Positions 44,151 through 55,553 are shown, counted from the first letter of the stretch. The stretch: 64,000 bases of DNA from Vibrio mangrovi (GCF_024346955.1 NZ_AP024883.1:558001-622000), one strand, 5' to 3'. Notes: a model not told the origin generated them from the letters alone. Translations and numbers: made by a program.

Positions 44151-44501
44151 ATGCAGAAGCCGATTGCGATTAGTCAGTTAAAACATGCATTGGTTGCTTC
44201 TATTCAGGTTGATCTCTCTCCCAGTGTGCTCACAGACTTTTGTAATGAACTGCTCGACAGGATTTCTGCAAACCATATCCATGGGGTGTTGATTGATATG
44301 TCTGGTGTGAAAACCCTTGACCGGCAGGATGTTGAGGCTTTGATCCGGATCTCTCAAAACGTTCGGGTGATGGGACGGCAATGTATCTTTGTCGGCTTCA
44401 GACCGGGCATTGTGATGGGGCTGCTGAATCTGGGGGTTGATACGACGGAGTTACTCTGTGTGGCAGATTTAGATCAGGGGCTACAGCGTCTCCGGAAGTA
44501 G
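44151..44501 (+). CDS. rsbS: RsbS, stressosome scaffold STAS protein
   Basis: A 116-residue single STAS-domain protein with the RsbS layout (ALVASIQVDLSPS, HGVLIDMSGVKTLD, GLLNLGV). The position of the phosphorylated Ser59 of Bacillus RsbS is occupied by arginine here (TLDR, residue 58), and the alignment around it needs no gap. It co-assembles with RsbR and holds RsbT. It lies 15 bases after rsbR. Confidence 0.92.
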   Translation: MQKPIAISQLKHALVASIQVDLSPSVLTDFCNELLDRISANHIHGVLIDMSGVKTLDRQDVEALIRISQNVRVMGRQCIFVGFRPGIVMGLLNLGVDTTELLCVADLDQGLQRLRK

Positions 44502-44514
44502 CAGGAGCGAAGTG

Positions 44515-44964
44515 ATGGATGAGCAGATATCGGTAAAACCGGGGAGTGTTTATCACATTGGTTGTGAGTCGGATGTTATGACTGCCGTGATGGGGACATT
44601 TGCATTTGCCCGGACATTAAATTTTTCTTCGACAACGACCAGTGAAATTGCCACGGTTGTGTCTGAGCTGGCGACCAATATTGTGAAATATGCCGGTGAA
44701 GGCCGGATCGAACTGGCAGAAATGATTCACGGATCAGCGTGTGGTATTCGGGTGATTGCCAGTGACCGGGGACCGGGAATTGCACAGATTGAACAGGCGC
44801 TGGAAGAGCATTTTACCACCGGTGGTTCTCTGGGGATGGGATTACCGGGGGTTAAAAGAATGGCGGATGAGTTTCAGATTGAATCTTCAGTCGGGCGATC
44901 TTCAACCGAGAAAAGCGGGACGATCGTCACCGTGATTAAGTGGGGAACATCTCATGCCGTTTGA
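44515..44964 (+). CDS. rsbT: RsbT, stressosome switch kinase
   Basis: A 149-residue GHKL kinase of the RsbT/SpoIIAB type: VVSELATNIVKYAGEG (N box), ASDRGPGI (G1) and GGSLGMGLPGVKRMADEF (G2). It phosphorylates the STAS proteins of the stressosome and, when released, activates a downstream partner. A GTG three bases before the ATG is a weaker start; GGAG lies upstream. It overlaps rsbX by 11 bases. Confidence 0.95.
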   Translation: MDEQISVKPGSVYHIGCESDVMTAVMGTFAFARTLNFSSTTTSEIATVVSELATNIVKYAGEGRIELAEMIHGSACGIRVIASDRGPGIAQIEQALEEHFTTGGSLGMGLPGVKRMADEFQIESSVGRSSTEKSGTIVTVIKWGTSHAV

Positions 44965-45568
44965 ATGGTATTCCCGTTGTGTGCCCTGCTTCGGAGAATC
45001 GGAATCCGGTGATGGCTTGTCTGTCAGAGAAAGCGCTTCCGGTCTGATGGTTGCTATTATCGATGTTCTGGGGCATGGCCCGGCTGCTGCTCGTCTGGCG
45101 CGGGAAATGGAACGTTATCTTGATGTTCAGCAGACCAATGATCTCCCTCAGTTGCTTGAACGGATGCATCATCATTTCCTCGGTAGTCTGGGCGCTGCGG
45201 TGACACTGGTTTATTTTGATTACCAGTCGGAATGTTTCGAAGGGGTTGGCGTTGGTAATACGCTGGCAAGAAAATGTGGAGAGGAATGGACATCTTATGC
45301 TGCTCAGCCGGGAATTGTCGGAGAGATGATTCCAACTCTGAAGCTGTTCCGGGGGAGTTTCAGACCAGGTGAACGTTTCTTATTTACGACCGATGGGGTG
45401 AAGGAAAATCTGGATCCGAGACAGTGTCGTTTTGCGCAGTATCGTTCTTTACCTTATTTCGTCTCGTTTCTGATCGAACATTTCGGTAAATCACATGATG
45501 ATACCACTGTGATTGCGTTGGAATATAACTCGTTGGAATACAAAGCATTGGAGTGCAAAAATGAATGA
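44954..45568 (+). CDS. rsbX: RsbX, PP2C-type stressosome phosphatase
   Basis: A 204-residue SpoIIE/PP2C-family phosphatase with [28 protein letters not shown] and [13 protein letters not shown], the metal-binding blocks. It resets the stressosome by dephosphorylating RsbR and RsbS. The C-terminus has a short repeated tail ([12 protein letters not shown]). It overlaps the kinase gene by eight bases. Confidence 0.93.
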   Translation: MPFEWYSRCVPCFGESESGDGLSVRESASGLMVAIIDVLGHGPAAARLAREMERYLDVQQTNDLPQLLERMHHHFLGSLGAAVTLVYFDYQSECFEGVGVGNTLARKCGEEWTSYAAQPGIVGEMIPTLKLFRGSFRPGERFLFTTDGVKENLDPRQCRFAQYRSLPYFVSFLIEHFGKSHDDTTVIALEYNSLEYKALECKNE

Positions 45569-48500
45569 GTTGATCCGATGTGCTGTCTATAAGGACGATA
45601 TCAGCAAACTGGCGATCAGGCATAAATTTCAGGCAATCTTTCGTTGTTATCGTTTCAGCGCCGCTCAGCAGGATTACTTCATGCTCATGAGTGGTGAATT
45701 AGTGCTTCAGTTGCTCGCTGCATTTGGCGAATGTTCACTTCATTTTGTGTTAAACAATGAGAGCATCACGGTGATATGTCCGGTTCCTGAGGGTGCTGAA
45801 TCAGTCCGGTTTTATATTCCCGGCCTGATGAGTGAACAGAATCATCGGGAAATTATCTGGCATGTTCCGTGTGTTGCAAATTACCACCCAACAGAATCAG
45901 AAATAAAGCGGCTGGAAAAACAGTTACAGGAGAAAAGTCGCGATGAGCTGATGTATGAACTTCAACTGAAGAACCAGCAACTGGCCCAGCATCAGGTCGG
46001 GCTGGAACAGGAAATTGCACGACGCACAAAGGATTTGCAGGCCAGTGAAGCTTTCTCCCGGACGATTATTGACGGTGCACCATCCTGCGTCGTGATTCTG
46101 GATGATCAGGGTAAGATCCTGCTGTGGAACAATACGGCGGAAACTCTCTATCACTATCGGAGCAAAGACGTTTTAGGTAAGGATTGTCTTCAACTGCTGA
46201 AAATGGTGCTGCCTGAACCTCTGGCGGAGATCCTGCAACCACCGATATCCATCCGGGATCAAAAGAAAATTCATGGCGGATTTTTTGAAGTTGAGACTTA
46301 TACTAAATCCGGCGAGATGGTTCCGATTGATCTGGGGATTACCATTTATCTGCTGAACGATCGTTGTCAGGTCGCTTTATTTCTGCGGGATGTCTCGGCC
46401 CGTAAGATTGTTGAAAATGAACTGAATGAAGCCAGAGCAAAGGCTGAAGATGCACTCAAGGTCAAATCCATGTTTCTGGCCAACATGAGTCATGAGATCA
46501 GAACGCCGATGAATGCAATTATCGGCATGTCTCATCTAGCGCTGAAAACTGAACTGACAACTAAACAGCGGGATTACCTGTCTAAAATTCATAATTCTGC
46601 ATCACTTTTGCTGGGTATAATCAATGACATACTGGACTTCAGCAAGATTGAAGCCGGAAAGTTGTCCATTGAACATGTCAATTTTGAACTGGACGATATC
46701 TTTCACAATGTATCGATTATTACCGGTCAGAAAGCTTTTGATAAAGGTCTGGAGTTACTGTTTTCTGTTCCCAGAGGGTTGCCGAAGAAATTGTGTGGTG
46801 ATCCGCTGCGCTTAGGTCAGGTGATTATTAATCTGGTCAATAATGCGGTGAAGTTTACTGAACAGGGGGAAATTTCGGTTGCGGTGAGAGAAGTACAGCG
46901 ACAACTGGATAAGATTCAACTGGAGTTTACGGTTTCAGATTCGGGGATTGGAATGAGCCGTGAGCAGATCGAACGGTTATTTACCGCATTTACTCAGGCG
47001 GATGGCAGCACGACCCGGAAGTATGGCGGAACGGGATTGGGGTTGTCTATTTGTCGGCGTCTGGTTGAGTTAATGGGCGGTGATATCCGGGTTGAAAGTG
47101 AGCCGGGGAAAGGCAGCCATTTTGTCTTTGACGTCTGGCTGAAAACGGATCGGGCCGGAGATACGGTCCCGGAAGTTCTGCCTCATACTCTGGAAGATAT
47201 CCGGGCATTGGTGGTCGATGATAATGAACACGCATTGACGGTGATGGGCGATATGCTGGATATTCTGCCGAATAAACCGATTCTGGCTGGCAGTGGTGCC
47301 GAGGCACTGGAGCGGATCAATGAGGCAGTGACAACAGAGAATCCGGTTAATCTGGTGTTTATGGACTGGAACATGCCGGACATGGATGGGATCGAAACCA
47401 GTCGCCGGATCCGCCAAAGCCTGCCACAGAACTATCAGCCTTACATCGTGATGGTGACTGCCTACGACAAAGATGAATTAACCGGAGCGGCAGAAGAGAT
47501 CAATCTGTCCGGTTATCTGTCTAAGCCTGTCGGACAGTCTCATCTGTTTGATTTGCTGGTGACACTGTTTGCTCCTTCCCCTTCTGAGCGTGTTTCCCGT
47601 AAGTCGAAATCTGATCGTTCTGCAAAATCTCAGGGGGATTTTTCCGGTCTGAGGGTTTTGCTGGTTGAAGATAACGAAATTAACCAGCAGATTGCAGTGG
47701 AGTTGATGGAGGAGCGGGGCATGGAAGTCACGGTTGCCAATCATGGCCGGGAAGCTCTCTCGCTGTTAGAGCAGTCTCTGCACGATAGTGTTGGTTTTGA
47801 TGTGATATTCATGGATTTACAGATGCCGGAAATGGATGGTTATGAAGCCAGTGAACATATCCGGAGTAATCCTGCTTATGATGATATTCCGCTGATTGCC
47901 ATGACGGCTCATGCCATGGTGGAAGAACGGGAACGTTGTCTCGGTCTGGGAATGAATGATCATCTTTCTAAACCCATCGAGCCGAATCTGCTGTTCAGTA
48001 CCATTCAGAAGTGGTGTCATACGGCGGAGCAGCCGGTGGATGATTCCCCGGATAGTGAGGAAAACGGTGCTGTGGCGAAACCGGCTCAGTCTCCACTGGG
48101 GAAGGTTTCTTTTCTGGATTACCGGAACGGACTGATGAGAGTTGCCGGTAATGAAAGTCTCTATCAGCGTTTGCTTTCTCAGCTGATCGACAAAGAATAT
48201 AACATTGTCTCACGCATTCAGATTGCACTGGAACAGGAGGAAACGGAGCGAGCGATACTAATGGCTCACACTCTGAAAGGTTCAGCCGCTAATCTGGGGT
48301 TGATGTTGCTTTCCGATATCGCAGCCCGGATTGAAGTTTCAATCAAAAACGGTGAAGGAGAAAATGCACTTGCGTTGATTCTGAAGGAAGCCGAAAGACA
48401 TCTCGCGCAGCTGATTCCAGCTTTGTGCGAGGCTCTGGATCGTCCGGAACCTTCAAGTCACCGGCAAAACCATCTGACCCCGGAGAGTATTGCTGTGATT

Positions 48501-48722
48501 CATCGGCTGGATTCACTTCTGGAGCAGTATGACGGCTACGCTGTTGAGTATCTTGACGAACATTATCCTCTCCTCAATACTTTATTAAAATCGGCTTCAT
48601 TTGACACTTGTTGTAAATGTATCAACGACTGTGATTTTGAAGCGGCCAGTCAGGCACTCAGAAAAGCAGTCAGCATCTACCCACTGGAGCTTACAGTTGT
48701 GGCAGGGAAAGGCGATGGATGA
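45561..48722 (+). CDS. Hybrid sensor histidine kinase (PAS-HK-REC-REC-HPt)
   Basis: A 1053-residue protein. The first ~110 residues are unrecognised; they are followed by a coiled coil, PAS (about 160-280), HisKA (H near residue 311 in [12 protein letters not shown]), HATPase (about 415-530; [10 protein letters not shown]), a first receiver (about 548-665; [11 protein letters not shown]), a second receiver (about 697-815; [11 protein letters not shown]) and an HPt domain ([13 protein letters not shown] near residue 901). The start at 45561 overlaps the rsbX stop by eight bases. In Vibrio stressosome loci a two-component pair follows rsbX and is taken to be the output of RsbT; the unknown N-terminus may receive RsbT. 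Confidence 0.93.
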   Translation: MNELIRCAVYKDDISKLAIRHKFQAIFRCYRFSAAQQDYFMLMSGELVLQLLAAFGECSLHFVLNNESITVICPVPEGAESVRFYIPGLMSEQNHREIIWHVPCVANYHPTESEIKRLEKQLQEKSRDELMYELQLKNQQLAQHQVGLEQEIARRTKDLQASEAFSRTIIDGAPSCVVILDDQGKILLWNNTAETLYHYRSKDVLGKDCLQLLKMVLPEPLAEILQPPISIRDQKKIHGGFFEVETYTKSGEMVPIDLGITIYLLNDRCQVALFLRDVSARKIVENELNEARAKAEDALKVKSMFLANMSHEIRTPMNAIIGMSHLALKTELTTKQRDYLSKIHNSASLLLGIINDILDFSKIEAGKLSIEHVNFELDDIFHNVSIITGQKAFDKGLELLFSVPRGLPKKLCGDPLRLGQVIINLVNNAVKFTEQGEISVAVREVQRQLDKIQLEFTVSDSGIGMSREQIERLFTAFTQADGSTTRKYGGTGLGLSICRRLVELMGGDIRVESEPGKGSHFVFDVWLKTDRAGDTVPEVLPHTLEDIRALVVDDNEHALTVMGDMLDILPNKPILAGSGAEALERINEAVTTENPVNLVFMDWNMPDMDGIETSRRIRQSLPQNYQPYIVMVTAYDKDELTGAAEEINLSGYLSKPVGQSHLFDLLVTLFAPSPSERVSRKSKSDRSAKSQGDFSGLRVLLVEDNEINQQIAVELMEERGMEVTVANHGREALSLLEQSLHDSVGFDVIFMDLQMPEMDGYEASEHIRSNPAYDDIPLIAMTAHAMVEERERCLGLGMNDHLSKPIEPNLLFSTIQKWCHTAEQPVDDSPDSEENGAVAKPAQSPLGKVSFLDYRNGLMRVAGNESLYQRLLSQLIDKEYNIVSRIQIALEQEETERAILMAHTLKGSAANLGLMLLSDIAARIEVSIKNGEGENALALILKEAERHLAQLIPALCEALDRPEPSSHRQNHLTPESIAVIHRLDSLLEQYDGYAVEYLDEHYPLLNTLLKSASFDTCCKCINDCDFEAASQALRKAVSIYPLELTVVAGKGDG

Positions 48723-49845
48723 TGAAAGAGATACTGTATTAATTGTTGATGATAATGCTGAAAACCGCTCTTTGCTGGGCGGGCTTTTAAAGCCTCACTT
48801 TCATGTCTTGATTACGACCCGTGGTGAACAGGCGATTAAGGTGTGTCAGCAACATCGTCCGGATATTGTTCTGCTTGATATCATGATGCCTGAAATTGAT
48901 GGCTACGAAGTCTGCCGCCGTTTAAAGAGCGATGAACGGACTCAATCAATCCCCGTGATTTTTCTGACGGCTAAATCGCAGATTGAAGATGAACAGAAAG
49001 GTTTTGATGCCGGAGCTGTTGATTATATTCTCAAACCGATTAGTCCGCCGATTCTGCTGGCCAGAGTCCATACACACCTCCGCCTGAAACATGCGATGTC
49101 GGCCCTGGCGACTCAGAATACGATTCTGGAAGAGCGGGTTCGGGAGAGAACCCGTAATCTGGAATGTTTGCAGGATGCGACGATTGAAGCGATGGCTTCT
49201 CTGGCTGAAACCAGAGACAACGAAACCGGTAACCATATCCGCCGGACACAGCGTTATATTAAACTGCTGGCGGAGGAACTGGTCCGGCGGGGGCTTTATC
49301 TGCAACAACTGAGTCCGGATATGATCAAAGCTTTGTTTAAATCCGCACCGTTACATGACATCGGTAAAGTCGGAATTCCTGACGCCATTCTGCTGAAAGC
49401 AGGGAAACTGACCGAAGAAGAATTTGAGCTGATGAAAAGCCATACCGAGATTGGCCGGAATGTGATTGCTTCCGTGGAATCAGCCATTGATTTTGAAAGT
49501 GATTTTCTGAGATTTGCCAAAGAAATTGCCATGAGTCATCAGGAAAAATGGGATGGTTCCGGATATCCGCAGGGGTTACAAGGAAAGAATATTCCACTCA
49601 GTGCCCGCTTAATGGCATTAGCCGATGTGTATGATGCACTGATTTCCAAACGGGTTTATAAACCGGCATTCCCGCATGAAAAAGCAGTCGGGATCATCAA
49701 AGAAGGTTCAGGAAAACATTTTGAACCGGCGATCGTCGAAGCTTTCATGGCAATAGAGCAGCAATTCAGAGAAGTTGCCAGCACCTACAGAGATGAAGGA
49801 TTTAATGAAGAATCTTTCCCTTCACTGAATCAGGCCAGTGGTTAA
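48715..49845 (+). CDS. Response regulator with HD-GYP phosphodiesterase domain
   Basis: A 376-residue protein: receiver domain (residues 1-120, [11 protein letters not shown]), a coiled-coil linker, and an HD-GYP domain (about 150-350) with [13 protein letters not shown] and [15 protein letters not shown], so the metal ligands and the GYP motif are intact. It should hydrolyse cyclic di-GMP when phosphorylated by the upstream kinase, whose 3' end it overlaps by eight bases. It closes the stressosome operon. Confidence 0.95.
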   Translation: MDDERDTVLIVDDNAENRSLLGGLLKPHFHVLITTRGEQAIKVCQQHRPDIVLLDIMMPEIDGYEVCRRLKSDERTQSIPVIFLTAKSQIEDEQKGFDAGAVDYILKPISPPILLARVHTHLRLKHAMSALATQNTILEERVRERTRNLECLQDATIEAMASLAETRDNETGNHIRRTQRYIKLLAEELVRRGLYLQQLSPDMIKALFKSAPLHDIGKVGIPDAILLKAGKLTEEEFELMKSHTEIGRNVIASVESAIDFESDFLRFAKEIAMSHQEKWDGSGYPQGLQGKNIPLSARLMALADVYDALISKRVYKPAFPHEKAVGIIKEGSGKHFEPAIVEAFMAIEQQFREVASTYRDEGFNEESFPSLNQASG

Positions 49846-49908
49846 GTATCCGGTTTAAGCCTAAGCCATATTGGTACTGTTGTTGACAGCTTTTCGCAAT
49901 AAAAATGA

Positions 49909-49937
49909 AAAGCCCCGGAGAAAACCTCCGGGGCTTT
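49909..49937. terminator. Bidirectional terminator between the stressosome operon and dspE
   Basis: AAAGCCCCGGAG (49909-49920) and CTCCGGGGCTTT (49926-49937) form a 12-base GC-rich stem with a 5-base loop and A/T flanks on both sides. It can stop transcription from both convergent operons. Confidence 0.93.
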
Positions 49938-49977
49938 GTTTGGTTTATTTTTTATGGAGTATCAGGTTAATCGAAGA

Positions 49978-52900
49978 TCAGGCTTTAACCTCCAGTCCGT
50001 CTTTTTTCAGGTCACTGACTGCCTGAGCAATTTCAGGCTGGGCTGTGACAATTTCACCGCCCAGCGTGTAGCTGCGGGGCACATCCTGATCGGCACCGTA
50101 TTTGAAGTTAATGGTACCGGCAATTCTCTCCATGTAGATGTTGGCAGAGCTGGCACCACCAACAAACAGTGTCGGAGAGGCGAATCCTTCTTTATGCTCT
50201 CCGGTTTCGAAGAAGCTGATGGATTTAAGACGACGGTTTTCCGGATCCTGCATCGCTTTCTGGGCATCAGCCATGGTCATTTTGCCCAGCGCAAAATCTT
50301 TTTCCATTTTGGTCCGAAGTTCGTCTTTGAGCTCCATCGTTACCCAGGTCACAACATTGGGACGCGAACGGATATCATCAATGACTTTACCGACGATCGG
50401 ATCTTCCTGAATCATGGAATGAATCTGTTCGGCCAGCGCATCTTTTTTCGATGGGGCGATCAATGAGAGCAGGAAGTTCAGCACTCCCGGACGATCCAGT
50501 TGTGTCGGGTTGCTGTGAGACACGACTGCCTTGACCTCGGACATGACTTCAGCACCCCGGCTGGCTGCCAGATGCTGAGTCTCTGCTTTATTGATTCCCA
50601 GTAATGCGGCGTGCTGTTTGTCATTCTTGGCAGTCACCTTTTCTTTATTCAGAAAATGAGATGACAATGCTTCGAACTGAGTATTGATGTCCTGCATACC
50701 TTTGACATCTTCCAGAACCTTCTTACTGGCTGGATCCGTGAACTGAGCGCCAAGTGAATCACAGAGCTTGTTAATATCTTTTGCAGTGATCGGTTCAGCC
50801 CGTTTGGATTTTAATTCTCCTCTGGTTTTAACGGAGTTGTCGACCGAGACCGAAGCGGCGGTTCGTGCATTGGCAAATGCCGTTACATCTCCATCGGTCG
50901 TGGCGATATTGATCCCGGCTGTCAGACCGATATCCGCACCGGCAGAAGCGGTATTGAGTACACCTGTTTTGTTGTTATCACGGTATTTGGAGTTCTCGAT
51001 GCCATGATATTCGAGTTTATCCCGTTTGGTGGAAAACAGGTTGAGTCCAGCGCTGAGACCGCCACCGGCACGTGCCATGAAAGTCGGGTTTTCCCCTTCA
51101 TCGGTAAAATCAAGCCGGGCTCTGGCGGCGACATTCAGGCCGAGATCGACACTGAAATCGTATTTACTGCCACTCATGGTGACATGTTCAATCCCCTGAT
51201 CAACTAATTCATCAGGTGTGATAGTGCCGTTGACCAGACTTTCGGCAAACTTATCAATATCGGCCTCACGAACTGTAAACTTCAGCTCATTGTGATGGGC
51301 AAATTTGCCGCCAGCGGTCAATCCTGCACCGACAACGAAATCCGGTTTAAAGGTTTGATGACCGTCATTGAGCGGAACTTTGAGCGAATCAGCCGAACTA
51401 CCGGTCGCATAGGGAAGCATATTTTTGTTCATCCCCAGATTCCCCTGACCGGAGAGGCCCAGATTGCCGGTAATAGAGATCATGACACCATCGTCTACAG
51501 CATCAAGCTCAAATCCGTAGTTACGACCTTGTCCGCCACCAGCACTGGGGAACATACTGATGATCTTATCCTGCATGAAGCTCGGCGTGAATGTCACAGA
51601 GCTTTCAGCCGAGTAACTCCGGGTGATCGCGATGTTATCGGTCGGTTTGAGCGAGTGCATCAGTCCGGACAGTTTCTGGCTCAGTTCGGTTTTATCCTGA
51701 GCTTTCAGAGCGGCCCGGGTCAGCAGGTTTACCCCGTGGTCTTCTTTGCTGAAAGCTTTGATGAAGAACTTCGCAGCATCATATCCGGCTTCTACATCCT
51801 TATGACTGACCATGCCCTGATCGGTGTAGTGTTTGACCCGATTCTGCTCGTAATTCTTGTCTCTGATCCGGGAAAGATCCTGTTTGAGAGAGTCGATAAG
51901 CTTCGGTTCCGGATTGGTATCTGAGAGCAAACTGGCTTTTTCGACCAGTTGATCAACCTGGCGCAGCATCATGGTATCGAGTACCAGACGTGCTTTCGCC
52001 AGTGCCATATCATCATTTGGATCTCGCTGACGTCCCATCGGTACTTCGGTCTTCTGGTGACTCATGTTGACTTTCATCGCGGTGAAATCTTTCAGCATCT
52101 GTTTGACTTTGCTGTCCGGAGATACCTGAAGCTGACGCCAACTGGTTAGCAGTTCATCACTCAGATCATGTCCGGAACGGCTTGTATTAGCCTGCTGAGC
52201 AAAATCTTTTATTTTGGATGGTTTATATTTTTTATTGATTTCACCGTCGGGTTTGAGAACCCCCTGATGAATACCTAACTTGGTTAACTGACGCTCTGCA
52301 CTGGTTTCCAGTTCTTGGCGGAAAGCTTCCAGATCATCTTTCAGAGACTGACCTGCTTCGCCCAGATTGAGCTGAGACAGCCGGGTCTGGATATCGGTCG
52401 AACGTTTTGGCAGACGTTCAGTTTTGATCTGTTCATTGTGTTCTTCCAGCTGTGAATACAGTTTGCTTTCCTGCTTGTACAGCTTGCCTAAACCTTCACG
52501 TCCTTTCCACTGGTGCTGTACGCTATAAGCCGCAATTTTTACCGGACGTGGAGTTTCCAGTGTTGGTTTGAACACATGTGCTTTCAGCCGGTCAGAGAAT
52601 TTACTACTGACTTTGTTGGTTTCCATCCCCATCAGACCACCCAACTGAGCGGCTACTTTGTACTGCACACCACCTTTCGTTACTTTGAACCCTTTGGTTG
52701 CAGCAGCAAGGTTATTGAACAGTTCGTCACGGACACTATTTTTTTGCTCAGGTTCTGCCGGGGCAACGGCCTGCCATTTTTCACCCTGTTTCACATAGAG
52801 ATCACCGGATGCGGTGGTGAGTGTTAGCTGGCGGTCTTTGGACAGACCTAACTGAGCTCCCTGAGTGTCACCCAGTTCATCAGCAGGCTCTGGTGACCAT

Positions 52901-55455
52901 GTGACATGATTCTGGCTGTCCTGAGGCTTTTTCCAGTCTTGCGCGGAGAGGCTGAAAAGCTTCCCTTCTTTGGTCAGCGCATAAAGACGCTCATTCTGAT
53001 CGGTGCCAATCTGACTGATTTCACCGTCGATGCCATGAGTATCGATGGTGTGTGTCGGAACCATTGGAGTGTTGGTTCCTGAACGGATCTGAGTATGTTT
53101 CAGCTCATTGGATTCGGTGAGTGTTACATGCTGATAATTATCGATAACGGCGGCTGACTTAATTTTTCCTTCGGGAAGTCCTTTCGGCCCGGAATCCAGT
53201 CCGACACTTCCCCGGGACTGAGTGAGCGAAAAGACATTATCATCCCCGTAGCCGATGGTATCGGATTTATCGACGAAAGTGACGGTCTTGAGTTCTCCTT
53301 TCTGTAAGGCATAAGGTTGTCCGTTTTGTCCCCGGATCAGACTGTCGACGTTGTCCGCTGCTTTTGTCCACTGTTGGGTCAGTTGATCTTTGGCGTACAG
53401 TTTTCCGTCAGCAATGGTAAATGCGCCTTGTTTTTCGAATTCCTGAGCATGAAGATGACTGGTGTCCAGCGTTTCCAGACCCTGTTGGTTATCAATATGT
53501 AAGACATCCGAAAGGTTCCAGCCTGGCTTAAAAGTGGCACCAGATTCGTTGATCGGACAGCTATGGCGCTGATCATTATGATCTTTGACCAGCAGGGAAA
53601 TCTGACCGTCATCCTGATGGGTAAAGTCTTCGAACTGAACATCTTTACCAAACGCATTCTGCAGTTCCGGTTGATCCAGTACGGTGAACTGAAGTGTTGA
53701 CTGGCCTTCTTTGGGGAGTGATGCAGCCAGAAGCTGATTATCTTTATCTACCGCAAATAGTTTATCCCCAGACATGCCGATCGTCGTAAGCTCCGGCGGC
53801 GATTGCTGCAATTCCGGATGTGCCTGAGCGTCATACTGAGGTGTAACATCCAGAGCCCGTCCGCTATCTGCCGTAAGTGTCGGTGAGAATCTCAGTGTCT
53901 GCGGATGTTCTCCCTGCGGTTTTAAGAGCAGGGCGACTTCGCCTTCCTTATTCAGGCTGAATGAAGAAATGTCCTGCTCGGTTACTGTACTGCTCTGTCT
54001 GGTCGCCATATCAACCAACTGATTATTATTTTTCAGGCCGTAGAGCTGGTTGTCTCCGCCGGCTGAAAGTTTTTTGATTTCACTATCGGCAGCCTGCCAT
54101 TCTCCCTGAGAATTCAGTTGGTGCAGTTTCCCTTCATGAATACGCCAGTGATCGCCGTTCTGATCGGTGTGGACACCGGTTGCAAGTGCCAGATGATTTT
54201 CACTGGCAATCGAATGACCGGATTCGTTCAGATGTCCAAGAAGCGAAGCCGGTTTAGCATCCGGGTTCATGACTGGTGTCGAGCTGTGTAAGGCGACAAT
54301 GCCGGTCTGTGAGTTGGTGTTCATCTGGAACACGCGCCCTTGTTTATCCAGTAATAGCTGTTCCTGTCCCTGATTGTGGCTCTCATGCAAAGTATATTTT
54401 TGTGCATCCCGACCCAGTGTTTCTTTCAGAATGGTTGCCAGAGACGCTGGAGTTTCCTGCCCGATAGTCAGTTTGCCTTTCTCTATTCCGAGCTGAGGTG
54501 GCATGAGTGTTCCTGTTCCTGACTCTGACGCAGACGTCACCGAAGACGACGAAGAAGAGGATAAGCGACCAATACCAGAGCCCGATGTTTCTCCGGTTTC
54601 GGAAATACTATGAGATGGATTGAATGCCATCTCTTTGCCGGGACGTTGGGTATTCGGCTGTTCGGCTGAATCGGGGAGCTTACCTCTGGAACTGTCAAAT
54701 GAAGCCTGGTTGCCGTCAGTGCTTTCATCGTCCGAATCGATACCTTCTAGTTCGGACTCCGGAATCGTCGGTAACCCGGTTCGTTGTAAGCCGTTTCTGA
54801 TAAAAGCTTCTACATCCGGAGATTCTTCAAATGTTTCTGCTTCGTGTGTACTTGTGGCGGCACTTTCTGCTGCGAGATGGGAATTTCTGGGGTCGCCGGA
54901 TGGAGTGGTTGCCTGAAAATGTTTACGTAAGGAATTTTGAGATTCGGGTTTGGTGTACTTTTCTTTAGCAAGCGTATTTTCTGTTGACTGATCTCCGGCA
55001 TTTTTTTCTTTTGCTTTCTGATGAGATTTGAAGCCCAGTTTAGACATCCAGTTATTCTGGCTGGATTTTACTTCAGTATTTGCCTGTTTCAGTGCATCCG
55101 GCGTTTTTTCTGCCTGTTTGTTTTCGGCTCCGGCAGCATGTTTCCCTGAGTTCTGCTGTGTTTGTTGTGAGAATGATGCAGGTTTGGCCTCTGATTTATT
55201 TTTACCAAACTTCATCATATTTTTCAGAGAAAAACTCTTTTTGTGTTTTTGCTTTGCGACCGGGTTGCCTTCTGCATCACTGGATTTTTGTGTGAGCTGC
55301 TGAGGCAACTGTGCCTGTTCTCCCTCACGGGATAAGCTGGGAACGTCACTGTGTCGGGGTGAATGGCTTTTCTGTAACAGCGTCGGTTCTGACTTCTGGT
55401 GGGAGACACTTTGCACCGTATCGACTGAATGAATTGAATGATTACGAATTTCCAT
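49978..55455 (-). CDS. dspE: AvrE/DspE-family type III effector
   Basis: A giant 1825-residue effector, the usual size for DspA/E, WtsE and AvrE. The first ~330 residues are Ser/Gln/Lys-rich and unstructured (secretion and chaperone region). A beta-propeller-like region follows (repeats such as DKQGRVFQMNT and DNQLLAASLP), then a large helical and beta C-terminal part. WxxxE motifs occur in HWRIHEGK (about residue 435) and QWKGREGL (about 985), and the C-terminus has the LKKDG membrane-retention-type motif. AvrE proteins form solute channels in host membranes and cause water-soaking. No dspF chaperone gene lies beside it. Confidence 0.95.
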   Translation of the reverse strand: MEIRNHSIHSVDTVQSVSHQKSEPTLLQKSHSPRHSDVPSLSREGEQAQLPQQLTQKSSDAEGNPVAKQKHKKSFSLKNMMKFGKNKSEAKPASFSQQTQQNSGKHAAGAENKQAEKTPDALKQANTEVKSSQNNWMSKLGFKSHQKAKEKNAGDQSTENTLAKEKYTKPESQNSLRKHFQATTPSGDPRNSHLAAESAATSTHEAETFEESPDVEAFIRNGLQRTGLPTIPESELEGIDSDDESTDGNQASFDSSRGKLPDSAEQPNTQRPGKEMAFNPSHSISETGETSGSGIGRLSSSSSSSVTSASESGTGTLMPPQLGIEKGKLTIGQETPASLATILKETLGRDAQKYTLHESHNQGQEQLLLDKQGRVFQMNTNSQTGIVALHSSTPVMNPDAKPASLLGHLNESGHSIASENHLALATGVHTDQNGDHWRIHEGKLHQLNSQGEWQAADSEIKKLSAGGDNQLYGLKNNNQLVDMATRQSSTVTEQDISSFSLNKEGEVALLLKPQGEHPQTLRFSPTLTADSGRALDVTPQYDAQAHPELQQSPPELTTIGMSGDKLFAVDKDNQLLAASLPKEGQSTLQFTVLDQPELQNAFGKDVQFEDFTHQDDGQISLLVKDHNDQRHSCPINESGATFKPGWNLSDVLHIDNQQGLETLDTSHLHAQEFEKQGAFTIADGKLYAKDQLTQQWTKAADNVDSLIRGQNGQPYALQKGELKTVTFVDKSDTIGYGDDNVFSLTQSRGSVGLDSGPKGLPEGKIKSAAVIDNYQHVTLTESNELKHTQIRSGTNTPMVPTHTIDTHGIDGEISQIGTDQNERLYALTKEGKLFSLSAQDWKKPQDSQNHVTWSPEPADELGDTQGAQLGLSKDRQLTLTTASGDLYVKQGEKWQAVAPAEPEQKNSVRDELFNNLAAATKGFKVTKGGVQYKVAAQLGGLMGMETNKVSSKFSDRLKAHVFKPTLETPRPVKIAAYSVQHQWKGREGLGKLYKQESKLYSQLEEHNEQIKTERLPKRSTDIQTRLSQLNLGEAGQSLKDDLEAFRQELETSAERQLTKLGIHQGVLKPDGEINKKYKPSKIKDFAQQANTSRSGHDLSDELLTSWRQLQVSPDSKVKQMLKDFTAMKVNMSHQKTEVPMGRQRDPNDDMALAKARLVLDTMMLRQVDQLVEKASLLSDTNPEPKLIDSLKQDLSRIRDKNYEQNRVKHYTDQGMVSHKDVEAGYDAAKFFIKAFSKEDHGVNLLTRAALKAQDKTELSQKLSGLMHSLKPTDNIAITRSYSAESSVTFTPSFMQDKIISMFPSAGGGQGRNYGFELDAVDDGVMISITGNLGLSGQGNLGMNKNMLPYATGSSADSLKVPLNDGHQTFKPDFVVGAGLTAGGKFAHHNELKFTVREADIDKFAESLVNGTITPDELVDQGIEHVTMSGSKYDFSVDLGLNVAARARLDFTDEGENPTFMARAGGGLSAGLNLFSTKRDKLEYHGIENSKYRDNNKTGVLNTASAGADIGLTAGINIATTDGDVTAFANARTAASVSVDNSVKTRGELKSKRAEPITAKDINKLCDSLGAQFTDPASKKVLEDVKGMQDINTQFEALSSHFLNKEKVTAKNDKQHAALLGINKAETQHLAASRGAEVMSEVKAVVSHSNPTQLDRPGVLNFLLSLIAPSKKDALAEQIHSMIQEDPIVGKVIDDIRSRPNVVTWVTMELKDELRTKMEKDFALGKMTMADAQKAMQDPENRRLKSISFFETGEHKEGFASPTLFVGGASSANIYMERIAGTINFKYGADQDVPRSYTLGGEIVTAQPEIAQAVSDLKKDGLEVKA

Positions 55456-55513
55456 GAATACAATACCTTTGAATAGTGATTATCATGCGGTTTCCGTCTG
55501 TCTCAACGGGCAA

Positions 55514-55553
55514 CCTCCAAAGACAGCTATCGAGCAGATACTGGCTTTGGAGG
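55514..55553. repeat. Inverted repeat in the hrpW-dspE gap
   Basis: CCTCCAAAGACAG (55514-55526) and CTGGCTTTGGAGG (55541-55553) pair in 12 of 13 positions around a 14-base loop. It lies between the hrpW stop and the dspE start without a T-tract, and might attenuate read-through from the hrpW promoter. Confidence 0.6.
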
